In this document: positions 1 through 5,955 of the stretch, one piece after another
How the letters are laid out: each line of letters opens with the position of its first letter
How positions within the stretch are numbered: position 1 is the first letter of the stretch
Assembly (NCBI GenBank): GCA_005888335.1
Contig: VAWY01000179.1
Coordinates: 1-10,984, forward strand
Direction: 5' to 3'
Origin: Actinomycetota bacterium
GTDB taxonomy: Bacteria; Actinomycetota; Thermoleophilia; Solirubrobacterales; Solirubrobacteraceae
DNA length: 10,984 nucleotides
The notes under the pieces: model-generated
The model's input: only the letters and a program-made list of their open reading frames with translations
Databases searched by the model: none
Told to the model about the DNA's origin: nothing
Made by a program: the position numbers and the translations under genes

Positions 1-303
1 CGGCTCCCCGGTCTACGTCGCTAATGCGCTCGCACCCCGCCGACGCCACGCTTCCGATCAGAGCGCCAAATCCGCGCGCCTCACTCAGCCCGTGTAACGC
101 AACAAGCGAAAGACGAGCCCGTCGCGGCGCTCCGCGCTGCGAGCCAGCGGCGATCCTCGTCGACGGCGCGGCCGCACCGGCGGCGCTCGCGCCGGCGGCG
201 TCGATCCTCGGCTCGGCGTCGCTCCCGGGCTGGCATCAGCGAGCGGCAGTGTGACGCCTCGGTCCAAGACGGGCCCGGTTGTCGCCGAGATGTGGACAAC
301 ATC

Positions 304-325
304 GACTCGTCCAGGCCGACGAGTC
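304..325. repeat. 8-bp perfect inverted repeat
   Basis: GACTCGTC (304-311) and GACGAGTC (318-325) are perfect reverse complements separated by six bases (CAGGCC). It could be a hairpin or a binding site for a dimeric regulator. It is not followed by a T-run on either strand, and no gene start lies nearby to explain it. Confidence 0.4.
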
Positions 326-476
326 CGCGTTCCCGCGGCGTTTGTCTCGCTCTGGCGGGCGGTCACCCGGCTCGGGTTCGACCGCCCGCGTCATGCCGCC
401 GCGATCCTGTGGGCTTGCGGGCGGGCGCCGTCCGCCCGAGCAGTTCCCGACCCGTCTTCGGTGCCGGCGCCTTGAG

Positions 477-490
477 GGGCGTCGGCGCCC
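477..490 (-). terminator. Possible short stem-loop after the permease
   Basis: GGGCG (477-481) pairs with CGCCC (486-490) around the tetraloop TCGG, directly after the permease stop codon TAA (491-493 on the minus strand). The stem is only 5 bp and no U-tract follows, so this is a weak terminator candidate. GC-rich DNA produces such stems by chance. Confidence 0.25.
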
Positions 491-1651
491 TTACAGCGTC
501 GCCCAGAGGAGCAGCGTCGCGAGCGCCACGGCCGTGCCGGCCAGCGGTGCGAACCAGCGCCGGGGCATCGGCGGCGCGTCGGGGCCCGCCAGTTTGGTTG
601 CGATGAGCGTGGCGACCGACCCCTGAGGCGTGGCGAGCGAGCCGACCGCGAGCCCGATCGAGGCCGCATAAGCGGACGGACCCGCCGCGAGCAGGGCGCC
701 CGCCACACCGCTGAGAGGAAGGTTGTTGGCCAGCGCCGAGACGGCGCCGATGCCCATGGCGATGATGAGCAGGCCGCCGAGCCCGGGCGCGATTCGGGCG
801 GGCATCCGCAGGCCCAAGGCTCCGATGACGATGAGCAGCCCCGCGATCTGCACCGCGACCCGCCACGGGATGATCAGGCGTAGCCGCTCGCGGCGGGTAC
901 CGAGCGCGACCGCGACGGCTGCGGCGAACGGCCACCACGGCGCGAGCGCGAGCAAGGGCGCCGTCCAGGCGACCAGCGCGGCCGCCGCCAGCGACAGCGC
1001 GGCATGACGCTCGGAGGCCGAGAACGGGGTGCGCTCGGCTCGGGTCGGGCGGTAGGCGACGGCGAGGGCGCGGCGCTCCGTCAGCGCCACGACGATGGCG
1101 CACAGCGCGGCGGCCAGGAGGCCGGGCCCGAGCATGTGGGCGGCGAACGCCCCGGCAGAGATCCCCAGGCGATCGATGAGGACAAGGTTGGTCGGGTTGC
1201 CCTGCGGGACGGCGATCGAGGCGCCGTTGGCGACAGCGATCACCCCGAACAAGAGCGGCGCGAGTGGCGCCGCGTGACGGCGGGCGAGCACGAGCACCAG
1301 CGGCACCATCAGCACCACGGCCCCGTCCAAGGACACCGCGGCGGTCAGGCCCGCGCAGAGCGCGCACACCGCCGCGTACAGCGCCAAGCTGCTGCCGCGC
1401 GCGCGCATCGCCAGCTGCGCTGCGGTCCGCTCCGCCAGCCCCGACCGCTCCACGAGCGCGGCGAGCGACAGCGCCGCGGTCAGGAAAGCCACGAGCGGGA
1501 CGGCGACGGCGAGCGCCGGGGCGACCCGCGCGCCAAACGCGACGTCGACGCCCGCGGCCACCGCGAGCAAGAGCGCGCTCAGCGCGCTGTGGGGTCGCCA
1601 GCCGAGCGCTCCGACCCCGATGACTGCGACAATGGCGCGTGGGATAAGCAT
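491..1651 (-). CDS. ArsB/CitMHS-type (ion transporter superfamily) permease
   Basis: This is a 386-residue, very hydrophobic protein with roughly ten to twelve predicted membrane segments, so it acts in the cytoplasmic membrane. The sequence shows the family's hallmark re-entrant motifs: PQGNPTNL at 149-156 and ANNLP at 308-312, both typical of ArsB/NhaD/CitT-like secondary transporters. The motif at 145-157 (SIAVPQGNPTNLV) is echoed at 338-350 (SLATPQGSVATLI), reflecting the two inverted halves of this fold. The length is slightly short of the usual 400-430. The substrate (arsenite, a carboxylate or another anion) cannot be told. The neighbouring regulator is MarR-type rather than ArsR, which weakens an arsenic role. 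The ATG at 1651 has AAGG directly abutting it and no well-spaced Shine-Dalgarno, so the transcript may be nearly leaderless. A TAGACT -10-like hexamer sits at 1669-1664 on the minus strand. Confidence 0.82.
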   Translation of the reverse strand: MLIPRAIVAVIGVGALGWRPHSALSALLLAVAAGVDVAFGARVAPALAVAVPLVAFLTAALSLAALVERSGLAERTAAQLAMRARGSSLALYAAVCALCAGLTAAVSLDGAVVLMVPLVLVLARRHAAPLAPLLFGVIAVANGASIAVPQGNPTNLVLIDRLGISAGAFAAHMLGPGLLAAALCAIVVALTERRALAVAYRPTRAERTPFSASERHAALSLAAAALVAWTAPLLALAPWWPFAAAVAVALGTRRERLRLIIPWRVAVQIAGLLIVIGALGLRMPARIAPGLGGLLIIAMGIGAVSALANNLPLSGVAGALLAAGPSAYAASIGLAVGSLATPQGSVATLIATKLAGPDAPPMPRRWFAPLAGTAVALATLLLWATL

Positions 1652-1680
1652 CCTTAGCCGTTAAGTCTACTTATCTACCT
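1652..1680. promoter_or_regulatory. Shared divergent promoter with candidate MarR operator
   Basis: Only 29 bases separate the divergent ATG codons of the permease (1651) and the MarR gene (1681). The gap is AT-rich compared with everything around it. It carries the perfect inverted repeat TAAGT-CT-ACTTA (1662-1673). Further CTTA/TAAG half-sites give CTTA at 1653-1656 paired with TAAG at 1662-1665, and GATAAG at 1643-1648 paired with CTTATC at 1670-1675. MarR dimers typically bind short AT-rich palindromes overlapping promoters, so occupation here would be expected to block both genes. Operator function is inferred; the repeats are seen directly. Confidence 0.55.
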
Positions 1681-2241
1681 ATGCCGCCGGTCCGCCAGCG
1701 CCAAACCGATGCCGCCGCAGACGCGCTGCTCGCCGTCGCGCCACTCGTCAGCCGCTGGATCGAGCGGCTGCTCGCCGGGCACGACCCCCCGATGACCGCG
1801 GCGCAGTACCTCGCGCTGCGCGCCATCTCGCGCGAGGGCGTCGCCGCGACGGAGCTGGCGCGGCGAACCGGCGTCTCGGGCCCCGCCGTCTCCCAGCTGC
1901 TCGCGGGCCTCGCCGACACAGGGCTGCTTGAGCGCCGCGCCGTGCCCGACGACCGCCGCCGCCAGGCGCTGGTCCTCTCGCACTCGGGCGAGCGCGCCCT
2001 GCGCTCCGCCGAGACGCTCCTGCGCCACCAGCTCGGCGAGCTGCTACGCGACCTTCCACGCCCCGAGGCCGACGCGCTCGCGCGGCTGCTCCCGCGCGTC
2101 GAGGCCGCGCTATCCGAAACCCCGCCTCCCCGCCGGCCCCCGCCACCACCACCGGCGCAAAGACCGGAAAGTGGCGCCCCGCCGCCCCACCGCCGGGGAG
2201 CGGCATCCCAGCGCGACCTCGGCGCGCGCCGCGCCAGATGA
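1681..2241 (+). CDS. MarR-family winged-helix transcriptional regulator
   Basis: This is a DNA-binding regulator of 186 residues. An N-terminal dimerisation helix (about 10-35) and PMTAAQYLALRAIS (37-50) precede the winged helix. The DNA-binding helices fall at about 52-85 (ELARRTGVSGPAVSQLL, then GLLERR) and the wing at 88-100 (VPDDRRRQALVLS), followed by a C-terminal dimer helix to about residue 144. The DDRR wing is the standard MarR signature. Residues 147-186 form a proline/arginine-rich tail not usual in MarR proteins, which mostly end near 140-150. The gene diverges from the permease and probably represses it and itself through the 29-base gap. The start has no Shine-Dalgarno and is likely leaderless. 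The inducing ligand is unknown; phenolic compounds are common for the family. Confidence 0.88.
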   Translation: MPPVRQRQTDAAADALLAVAPLVSRWIERLLAGHDPPMTAAQYLALRAISREGVAATELARRTGVSGPAVSQLLAGLADTGLLERRAVPDDRRRQALVLSHSGERALRSAETLLRHQLGELLRDLPRPEADALARLLPRVEAALSETPPPRRPPPPPPAQRPESGAPPPHRRGAASQRDLGARRAR

Positions 2242-2644
2242 CTCTCCCAGTCAGCAACCGCAGTCGAACGCGATCGCTCTCAATCGACAGGCGGGGGCGA
2301 GCGCGCTGGCGCGCAGACGACTGCTCGTCGCCCTTTGCGAGCGTGCCGGCCTTGACGACCGACACCCGTGCGTGCACGCGATAGGAGAAGCGGGTTGGCT
2401 GACCCTTGCAACGGTGCTCGAGTTGTCCGCGGCTTATCGCCGCCTCGAGTATTGGGCGACATGGCGGCATCTCCGCGACGATCGTTGGTCGTTTCCTCGA
2501 GCCGGCGCTTATGCGGCTTCAGCGCGGCGATGGTCAGACTGACGTCGTCCAGGTGCCGCGGCGAGTCCGCCGGTGGGTGGTGGCCAATCAGCGCCTCGTC
2601 CCCATAGGCGTCGAGGCGCAAGGAAGCGGTGAAGGTCGCCGGTC

Positions 2645-2659
2645 CTCCGCATCGCGGAG
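2645..2659. repeat. Small hairpin, 6-bp stem
   Basis: CTCCGC (2645-2650) and GCGGAG (2654-2659) are perfectly complementary with the loop ATC. It is the first of four short perfect inverted repeats in this gene-free stretch. Function is unknown. Confidence 0.35.
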
Positions 2660-2719
2660 TGCACCCGATGACACCCCGCGCCAACCGCATCAACCCAACA
2701 GCGCAGATCTCGGCAACCG

Positions 2720-2733
2720 TTGGTCAAGACCAA
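2720..2733. repeat. Operator-like inverted repeat TTGGTC-AA-GACCAA
   Basis: TTGGTC (2720-2725) and GACCAA (2728-2733) are perfect inverted repeats with a 2-base spacer. They overlap a second small one, CAAC-C-GTTG (2714-2722). The spacing suits a dimeric regulator half-site pair more than a terminator. No start codon lies close by, so the role is open. Confidence 0.35.
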
Positions 2734-2794
2734 GGCCGGCCTACTCTCGAGCCCCTCCCGTATCGCCTTCTCTACGCAGCGCAGTTCTCGGACT

Positions 2795-2809
2795 CGGGCC
2801 TTCGGCCCG
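2795..2809. repeat. GC-rich hairpin CGGGCC-TTC-GGCCCG
   Basis: A perfect 6-bp GC stem with a 3-base loop, containing the stable CTTCGG core. No T-run follows on either strand, although an A-rich stretch (GAGAGAAA) lies just 3' on the plus strand. It could act as a structural or terminator-like element. There is no gene immediately upstream on either strand that would need it. Confidence 0.35.
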
Positions 2810-2842
2810 CGGGAGAGAAACGGTCAGAAAGATCAGAAACAG

Positions 2843-2858
2843 CCGCCGACGTCGGCGG
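2843..2858. repeat. 16-bp perfect palindrome
   Basis: CCGCCGACGTCGGCGG reads identically on both strands with no spacer, centred on ACGT. It is preceded by the imperfect tandem GGTCAGAAA/GATCAGAAA (2822-2839). A perfect 16-bp palindrome is compatible with a dimeric protein binding site, but high GC content raises the chance background. Confidence 0.4.
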
Positions 2859-3090
2859 GCGTTGGTCGAGCTACAAAGACCACCACCAACCTCAACGACA
2901 ACGCGAAACTAGGGATAATCCGTCGAACCAGTCGAACGGCACCGGCGCGTGGCCCCTCGGATCGGGCCATCCCAGCAGAGGTCGTTCGTCTGGGGGGACT
3001 TGCCCGCGATCCACACCTGGTGCTCACCCAGAGGGATGGAATTCACACCCCTGAACTGCGCGCTTCGGCCGACCCTGTCATCGTCGGACT

Positions 3091-4095
3091 GTGCCGAACG
3101 GTGCTGGTCAAGCCAGCCGGCTGTACGCGGCGACTGGGGACGCGATCGTGCGACTCGACGAGGCCGACGGCGGCTGGGCGGCCAGACGTTCCCTGACGGC
3201 GAGCGGCGCGCAGTGCCTTGCGGTCGATCCGCGCGACCCGGACACCGCCTACGCCGGGCTGCGCGATGGCGGCGTGAGCAAGACACTGGATGGCGGCCAG
3301 ACCTGGCTCGACTGCCGGCTTCCGGCGTCTGCCGTGTTCTCGCTCGCGGTCAGCGCCGCCGATGGCGCCGTCTACGCGGGCACCGAGCCCAGCGCGCTGT
3401 ACCGCAGCGACGATGGCGGCCAGAGATGGCGAGAGCTGGAGGCGCTGCTCGAGCTGCCCTCGCGCCCGACCTGGAGCTTTCCCCCGCGCCCGTGGACCTC
3501 GCACGTGCGCTGGATCGCCCCGAGCCCGCACGATCCCGACCTCATCCTCGTCGGGATCGAGCTGGGCGGGTTGATGCGCTCGGCCGACGGCGGCGCCACC
3601 TGGCAAGACCACCGCCCCGGCGCCCAGCGCGACGTCCACTCGCTCGCCTGGCATCCCCGCGCGGGCGGTTGCGCCTACGAGGCGGGTGGCGGCGGCGCCG
3701 CGTACAGCGAGGACGCGGGCGAGACCTGGCGACCGGCCGACGAGGGCCGCGACCGCCACTACACCTGGTCGGTCGCCGTCGACCCCGACGACCCGGGGCT
3801 CTGGTACGTCTCGGCGAGCACCGGCCCGTTCGCCGCGCACGGCCGCGGCAACCCGCAGGCGCAGATCTACCGACGCGCCGACGGCCGCTGGCGAGCGGTC
3901 ACGGGCGGCCTTCCCGAGCCCCTGCCGGCGATGCCCTACGCGCTCGTCACCACGCCTGGCCGGCTGTTCGCCGGCCTCGCCGACGGCCAGATCTGGCAGA
4001 GCACCGATCGCGGCGACACGTGGCGCGCTTGCTCTATCCACGGCGACGTGCCCACCCGGGTCAGCGCCCTCGAGCTGGCCGCGCACTCTGCGTAG
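3091..4095 (+). CDS. Asp-box (BNR/sialidase-like) beta-propeller protein
   Basis: This is a 334-residue protein built of beta-propeller blades. Five Asp-box motifs (S-x-D-x-G-x-x-W type) are visible: SKTLDGGQTW (63-72), RSDDGGQRW (105-113), RSADGGATW (163-171), SEDAGETW (206-213) and STDRGDTW (304-311). Blade strands such as CLAVDPRDPDTAYAG and VAVDPDDPGLWYV lie between them. This matches the WD40/YVTN/BNR-like 'glycosyl hydrolase' or photosystem II stability factor-like superfamily. The family is structural, and no catalytic sialidase residues can be assigned, so enzymatic activity is not supported. There is no signal peptide, so it is probably cytoplasmic. The GTG start at 3091 is the first usable start after an in-frame TGA at 3052, and no clear Shine-Dalgarno precedes it. 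It stands alone, with the ApbE relic downstream. Function unknown. Confidence 0.8.
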   Translation: MPNGAGQASRLYAATGDAIVRLDEADGGWAARRSLTASGAQCLAVDPRDPDTAYAGLRDGGVSKTLDGGQTWLDCRLPASAVFSLAVSAADGAVYAGTEPSALYRSDDGGQRWRELEALLELPSRPTWSFPPRPWTSHVRWIAPSPHDPDLILVGIELGGLMRSADGGATWQDHRPGAQRDVHSLAWHPRAGGCAYEAGGGGAAYSEDAGETWRPADEGRDRHYTWSVAVDPDDPGLWYVSASTGPFAAHGRGNPQAQIYRRADGRWRAVTGGLPEPLPAMPYALVTTPGRLFAGLADGQIWQSTDRGDTWRACSIHGDVPTRVSALELAAHSA

Positions 4096-4102
4096 CACGG
4101 CG

Positions 4103-4119
4103 CGCCGGCGCGGCCGGCG
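4103..4119 (+). terminator. Stem-loop after the beta-propeller gene
   Basis: CGCCGGC (4103-4109) and GCCGGCG (4113-4119) form a 7-bp perfect stem with loop GCG, starting eight bases after the stop codon TAG (4093-4095). There is no T-tract, which is common for actinobacterial terminators. Position favours a terminator, but the GC-rich composition limits confidence. Confidence 0.4.
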
Positions 4120-4138
4120 AGGGGTGGTCACGTCCACT

Positions 4139-4460
4139 CCGCTCGAGCTTGCCGTCCTCCTCGGCGGCGTCGTCGCGCACGACGCGAGCGAGGACGTCAG
4201 ATGGGTTCTCGACAGCTGCGCGCGCGCCTGCGCGAGCAGACGGGCGGCGCGTTCGACGAGCGCGCCGCCGGAAGGCTCGATCCCTCGGCGCTGGTGAAGG
4301 GTTGGGCGGTCGAGCGCGGCGCCGCCATCCAGAGCCGTTCTGGCGCGTCGGGATCCAGCATCCGCGCGACCGCGGGTCGATCGCGATGGCTCGAGCTCAC
4401 GCCCACAGGCAGCCCCGCGCCGACGTCCGCGGTCCTGAGATCGGCACGAGCGGGCGCTGA
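4139..4460 (+). pseudogene. Decayed ApbE-type FAD:protein FMN transferase fragment
   Basis: Pieces of one ApbE-like protein can be read in order on the plus strand, but in different frames. Frame 2 at about 4139-4225 gives LELAV...HDASEDVRWVLDSCAR. Frame 1 from about 4216 to 4330 gives LREQTGGAFDERAAGRLDPS followed by ALVKGWAVERGAAI. Frame 3 at about 4331-4460 gives PFWRVGIQHPRDRGSIAM and a remnant RGPEIG. The GGAFD, GRLDPS.LVKGWAVER and W.VGI.HP motifs are typical ApbE signatures. The expected N-A/I-GGD stretch between KGWAVER and W.VGI is missing, as are the N-terminal part and the C-terminal end. At least two frameshifts and an internal deletion make a functional product very unlikely. ApbE normally attaches FMN covalently to proteins such as NqrC/RnfG. 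No such partner gene is nearby. Confidence 0.72.
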
Positions 4461-4546
4461 TCAGTTCGCTCGCGCGACCGCGATCAGGTCGCTGAAGAGG
4501 CGCTTGTAGCGCTGCCGGGAGGGGCTTGAGCCAGAGCCGGCGGCGT

Positions 4547-4559
4547 GCGGCTTAGCCGC
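4547..4559 (-). terminator. Weak stem-loop around the HEPN stop codon
   Basis: GCGGC (4547-4551) pairs with GCCGC (4555-4559), with the TTA that encodes the HEPN stop codon as loop. It is the only hairpin seen at the end of this two-gene operon. The 5-bp stem and absent U-tract make it a weak candidate. Confidence 0.2.
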
Positions 4560-4923
4560 GGGCGATCCAGCCGGCCACCGCCTCGACCACACGCTGTGCG
4601 TCGTCGATCGCCGCCCTGGACACGGCCACCGTCGGCTCGTCGGCGACGTCGCAGTCGGCCTTGCTGCGGCGCTCGAACAGCGACCGCAGCGCCCGCCCGT
4701 GAATCTCGTCGATCTCGCCGCTGCGGACGAAGAGCTGGCCGAACGCCGCGACGACGCCGGCGTGCTTGGAGCGCGTCTCACCGCGAGCCAGGAGTGCCGC
4801 CTCGGCGGCGTAGAAGGCCGCGTAGTAGGCGCGCGAGATCGCCTGCGCCGCAAAGCCGCCTTCCGCCAGGTGCCGCGCGGCCGCGATCTCGGTTCGCGCG
4901 CGCCCCAGCACATCCGCCGTCAT
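4552..4923 (-). CDS. HEPN-domain protein (probable toxin partner of the MNT protein)
   Basis: This is a 123-residue all-helical protein of the HEPN superfamily, close to the PF05168/UPF0332 type. Visible hallmarks are the helix SRAYYAAFYAAEAALLARGE (30-49), SKH at 52-54 and a C-terminal RRSKADCD at 85-92, where relatives usually carry R..ADY. HEPN proteins paired with MNT nucleotidyltransferases are usually RNases held in check by the MNT partner. The catalytic RX4-6H motif is not obvious at its usual place. The only match is R47-x6-H54, before the usual position, so RNase activity is uncertain. The ATG at 4923 overlaps the stop of the upstream fusion gene by ATGA, implying translational coupling. 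A small stem GCGGC/GCCGC (4547-4559) has the stop codon in its loop. Confidence 0.8.
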   Translation of the reverse strand: MTADVLGRARTEIAAARHLAEGGFAAQAISRAYYAAFYAAEAALLARGETRSKHAGVVAAFGQLFVRSGEIDEIHGRALRSLFERRSKADCDVADEPTVAVSRAAIDDAQRVVEAVAGWIARG

Positions 4924-5705
4924 CCGACCGGGACGCCCTCGGCGAGCGCTCGGGCCACGAGCGGACGCTCCGGCGCACGGCTGTCGGCCTCACCGATCGG
5001 CACCGCGCACACGACCGCTCCCGAGTCCAGCGAGCGTCGCCACAGCACCTCGTCCATGCGCGCCCCCTCCTCCCACGACGACGCCACCGCGTCGAGCACG
5101 ACGAGCAGGTCGACGTCCGACTCGGGGTGCGCGTCACCGCGCGCCCACGACCCGAACAACACGACGCGGCGCAGCCGCGGCCCGTACAGCTCGGCGAGAT
5201 CAGCGGCGACCGCACGCGCAATCGCCTGGCCGTCGGGCGCCGCCCCGGCCGGCAGCTCCGGGTCCGGACGCGCCGCGGCTCGACGCTCGGCCTCCGCCTG
5301 ATCGACCAGACCGTGGTCCGCGAGCCACTCCAGCGCGCGGCGCTCCATCCGCGCGTCGAGCAGCGCAAACCACGCCGCTCGAAGCTCGGGAAACTCCAGC
5401 AGCGCATCCTTGAACCGCCGGAACGCACCGCGCCCGGCGATCGCCCGCCCGAGGACGTCCCGCGGCCGCGGATCACCGACCGCGGCGACGAAGTCCTCCA
5501 TGTCGCCGTACGCCAGCCGCGACTCGACCGGCTCGACGTAGAGCAGACCACGGTCCTCCGGATGCCCCTCCTCCGGCTCGTCGATGCCGTCGCTCCACGG
5601 CTCGAGCCGGCCCGTTCGCGGATCCAGCCACCAGCTGTGATCCGGCGAGTGGTCCTGCAGCGCCTCGGCAAGCTCATCCAGCGCAACACGACTCACGTCG
5701 AGCAT
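4920..5705 (-). CDS. UPF0158 domain fused to an MNT-type nucleotidyltransferase
   Basis: This is a two-domain protein of 261 residues from the ATG at 5705, or 263 from the ATG at 5709-5711. Numbering here uses the longer form. Residues about 1-137 match UPF0158: LVDQAEAE marks the end, and MEDFVAAVGD (71-80), AIAGRGAFRRFKDAL (90-104 or so) and ALEWLADHGL (126-135) are typical. Residues about 165-250 are a minimal nucleotidyltransferase: VVLFGSWARGDAHPESDVDL contains G187-S188, then ten residues, then D199-x-D201, the GSX10DXD metal-binding motif seen in MntA antitoxins. MntA enzymes AMPylate and silence the HEPN toxin, so this may be the antitoxin of the downstream HEPN gene. The role of the UPF0158 part is unknown. 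I prefer the 5705 start because AGGAG then sits six bases upstream. Confidence 0.85.
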   Translation of the reverse strand: MLDVSRVALDELAEALQDHSPDHSWWLDPRTGRLEPWSDGIDEPEEGHPEDRGLLYVEPVESRLAYGDMEDFVAAVGDPRPRDVLGRAIAGRGAFRRFKDALLEFPELRAAWFALLDARMERRALEWLADHGLVDQAEAERRAAARPDPELPAGAAPDGQAIARAVAADLAELYGPRLRRVVLFGSWARGDAHPESDVDLLVVLDAVASSWEEGARMDEVLWRRSLDSGAVVCAVPIGEADSRAPERPLVARALAEGVPVG

Positions 5706-5711
5706 CGTCAT

Positions 5712-5719
5712 CTCCTCTC
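5712..5719 (-). promoter_or_regulatory. Ribosome-binding site GAGAGGAG deciding the fusion-gene start
   Basis: On the minus strand GAGAGGAG (5719-5712) is the strongest Shine-Dalgarno in the window. It abuts the ATG at 5711 (too close) but lies six bases before the ATG at 5705, which favours the shorter protein. A TACGAT hexamer at 5742-5737 could be the -10 box, but no well-spaced -35 was found. Confidence 0.6.
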
Positions 5720-5890
5720 ATCCGCCCGACGCCACGATCGTAACCGCCGACCCGGGTGTCATCGTCGCCAGGCCGGACTCCACGGTACGGCTCATCGAAG
5801 CGGCCGCACGCGCTTAGCTGAACGCCACGCCTGGCTGACGCGTCACTGATGTGCCTCGAGGCTTAGCGTCCGGGCGGACTCCAGGGATCT

Positions 5891-5922
5891 CGGTGCCCGC
5901 GCCCCGGATGGCGCGGGCACCG
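5891..5922 (-). terminator. Strong stem-loop ending the catabolic operon
   Basis: CGGTGCCCGCGCC (5891-5903) and GGCGCGGGCACCG (5910-5922) form a perfect 13-bp stem with a 6-base loop (CCGGAT). It lies 33 bases after the stop of the last minus-strand gene (5956). It is the longest perfect hairpin seen in the window. No U-tract follows, as is usual in actinobacterial intrinsic terminators. It probably also shields the downstream MNT/HEPN operon from read-through. The remaining intergenic DNA (5706-5955) holds only the leader of that operon. Confidence 0.65.
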
Positions 5923-5955
5923 ACCCTCCCACGCCCACGACTCGATGTTGCCCTG

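Larger units (their letters stand above)
1..490. other. Gene-free left flank
   Basis: No open frame here has recognisable protein features. The frames that exist are Arg/Pro/Ala-rich on both strands, as expected from random GC-rich DNA. The stretch lies downstream of the minus-strand permease that ends at 491. Two small signals are visible: a single nonamer at 291-299 whose reverse complement TTGTCCACA matches the actinobacterial DnaA-box consensus, and an 8-bp inverted repeat at 304-325. A gene belonging to the sequence left of the window could end here, but nothing supports one. Confidence 0.55.
2242..3090. other. Lower-GC intergenic stretch without a convincing gene
   Basis: About 850 bases between the MarR gene and the beta-propeller gene. 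GC drops to about 55-60% in parts (for example 2821-2940) against over 70% in the flanking genes. No full-length recognisable protein was found. Two short minus-strand stretches look more protein-like than the rest: about 2495-2640 (containing LRLDAYGDEALIGHHP) and about 2909-3055 (containing NSIPLGEHQVWIAGKSPQ). They could be decayed gene fragments, but I recognise no family. Four perfect short inverted repeats are spread over 2645-2858. The stretch may be a degraded insertion or horizontally acquired DNA. No terminal inverted repeats, transposase motif or tRNA edge was seen. Confidence 0.5.

Noticed and set aside
355..400. tRNA-like GGTTCGA T-loop
   Set aside because: Flanking bases do not make a 5-bp T-stem, and no acceptor stem, D-arm or anticodon arm could be found.
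363..1367. Long minus-strand open frame in another frame than the permease
   Set aside because: It overlaps the permease frame, which has membrane segments and family motifs. The alternative is Arg/Ala-rich with no domain, as is usual for shadow frames in GC-rich DNA.
2280..2693. Minus-strand open frame of 137 codons
   Set aside because: The first third looks protein-like, but composition changes to Arg-rich afterwards and no family was recognised. It is kept only as a possible remnant in the gene-free stretch.
2949..4460. Plus-strand open frame of about 500 codons
   Set aside because: Most of it overlaps the Asp-box protein in a different frame and is Arg-rich. Only its last 40 codons or so carry meaning, as part of the ApbE relic.
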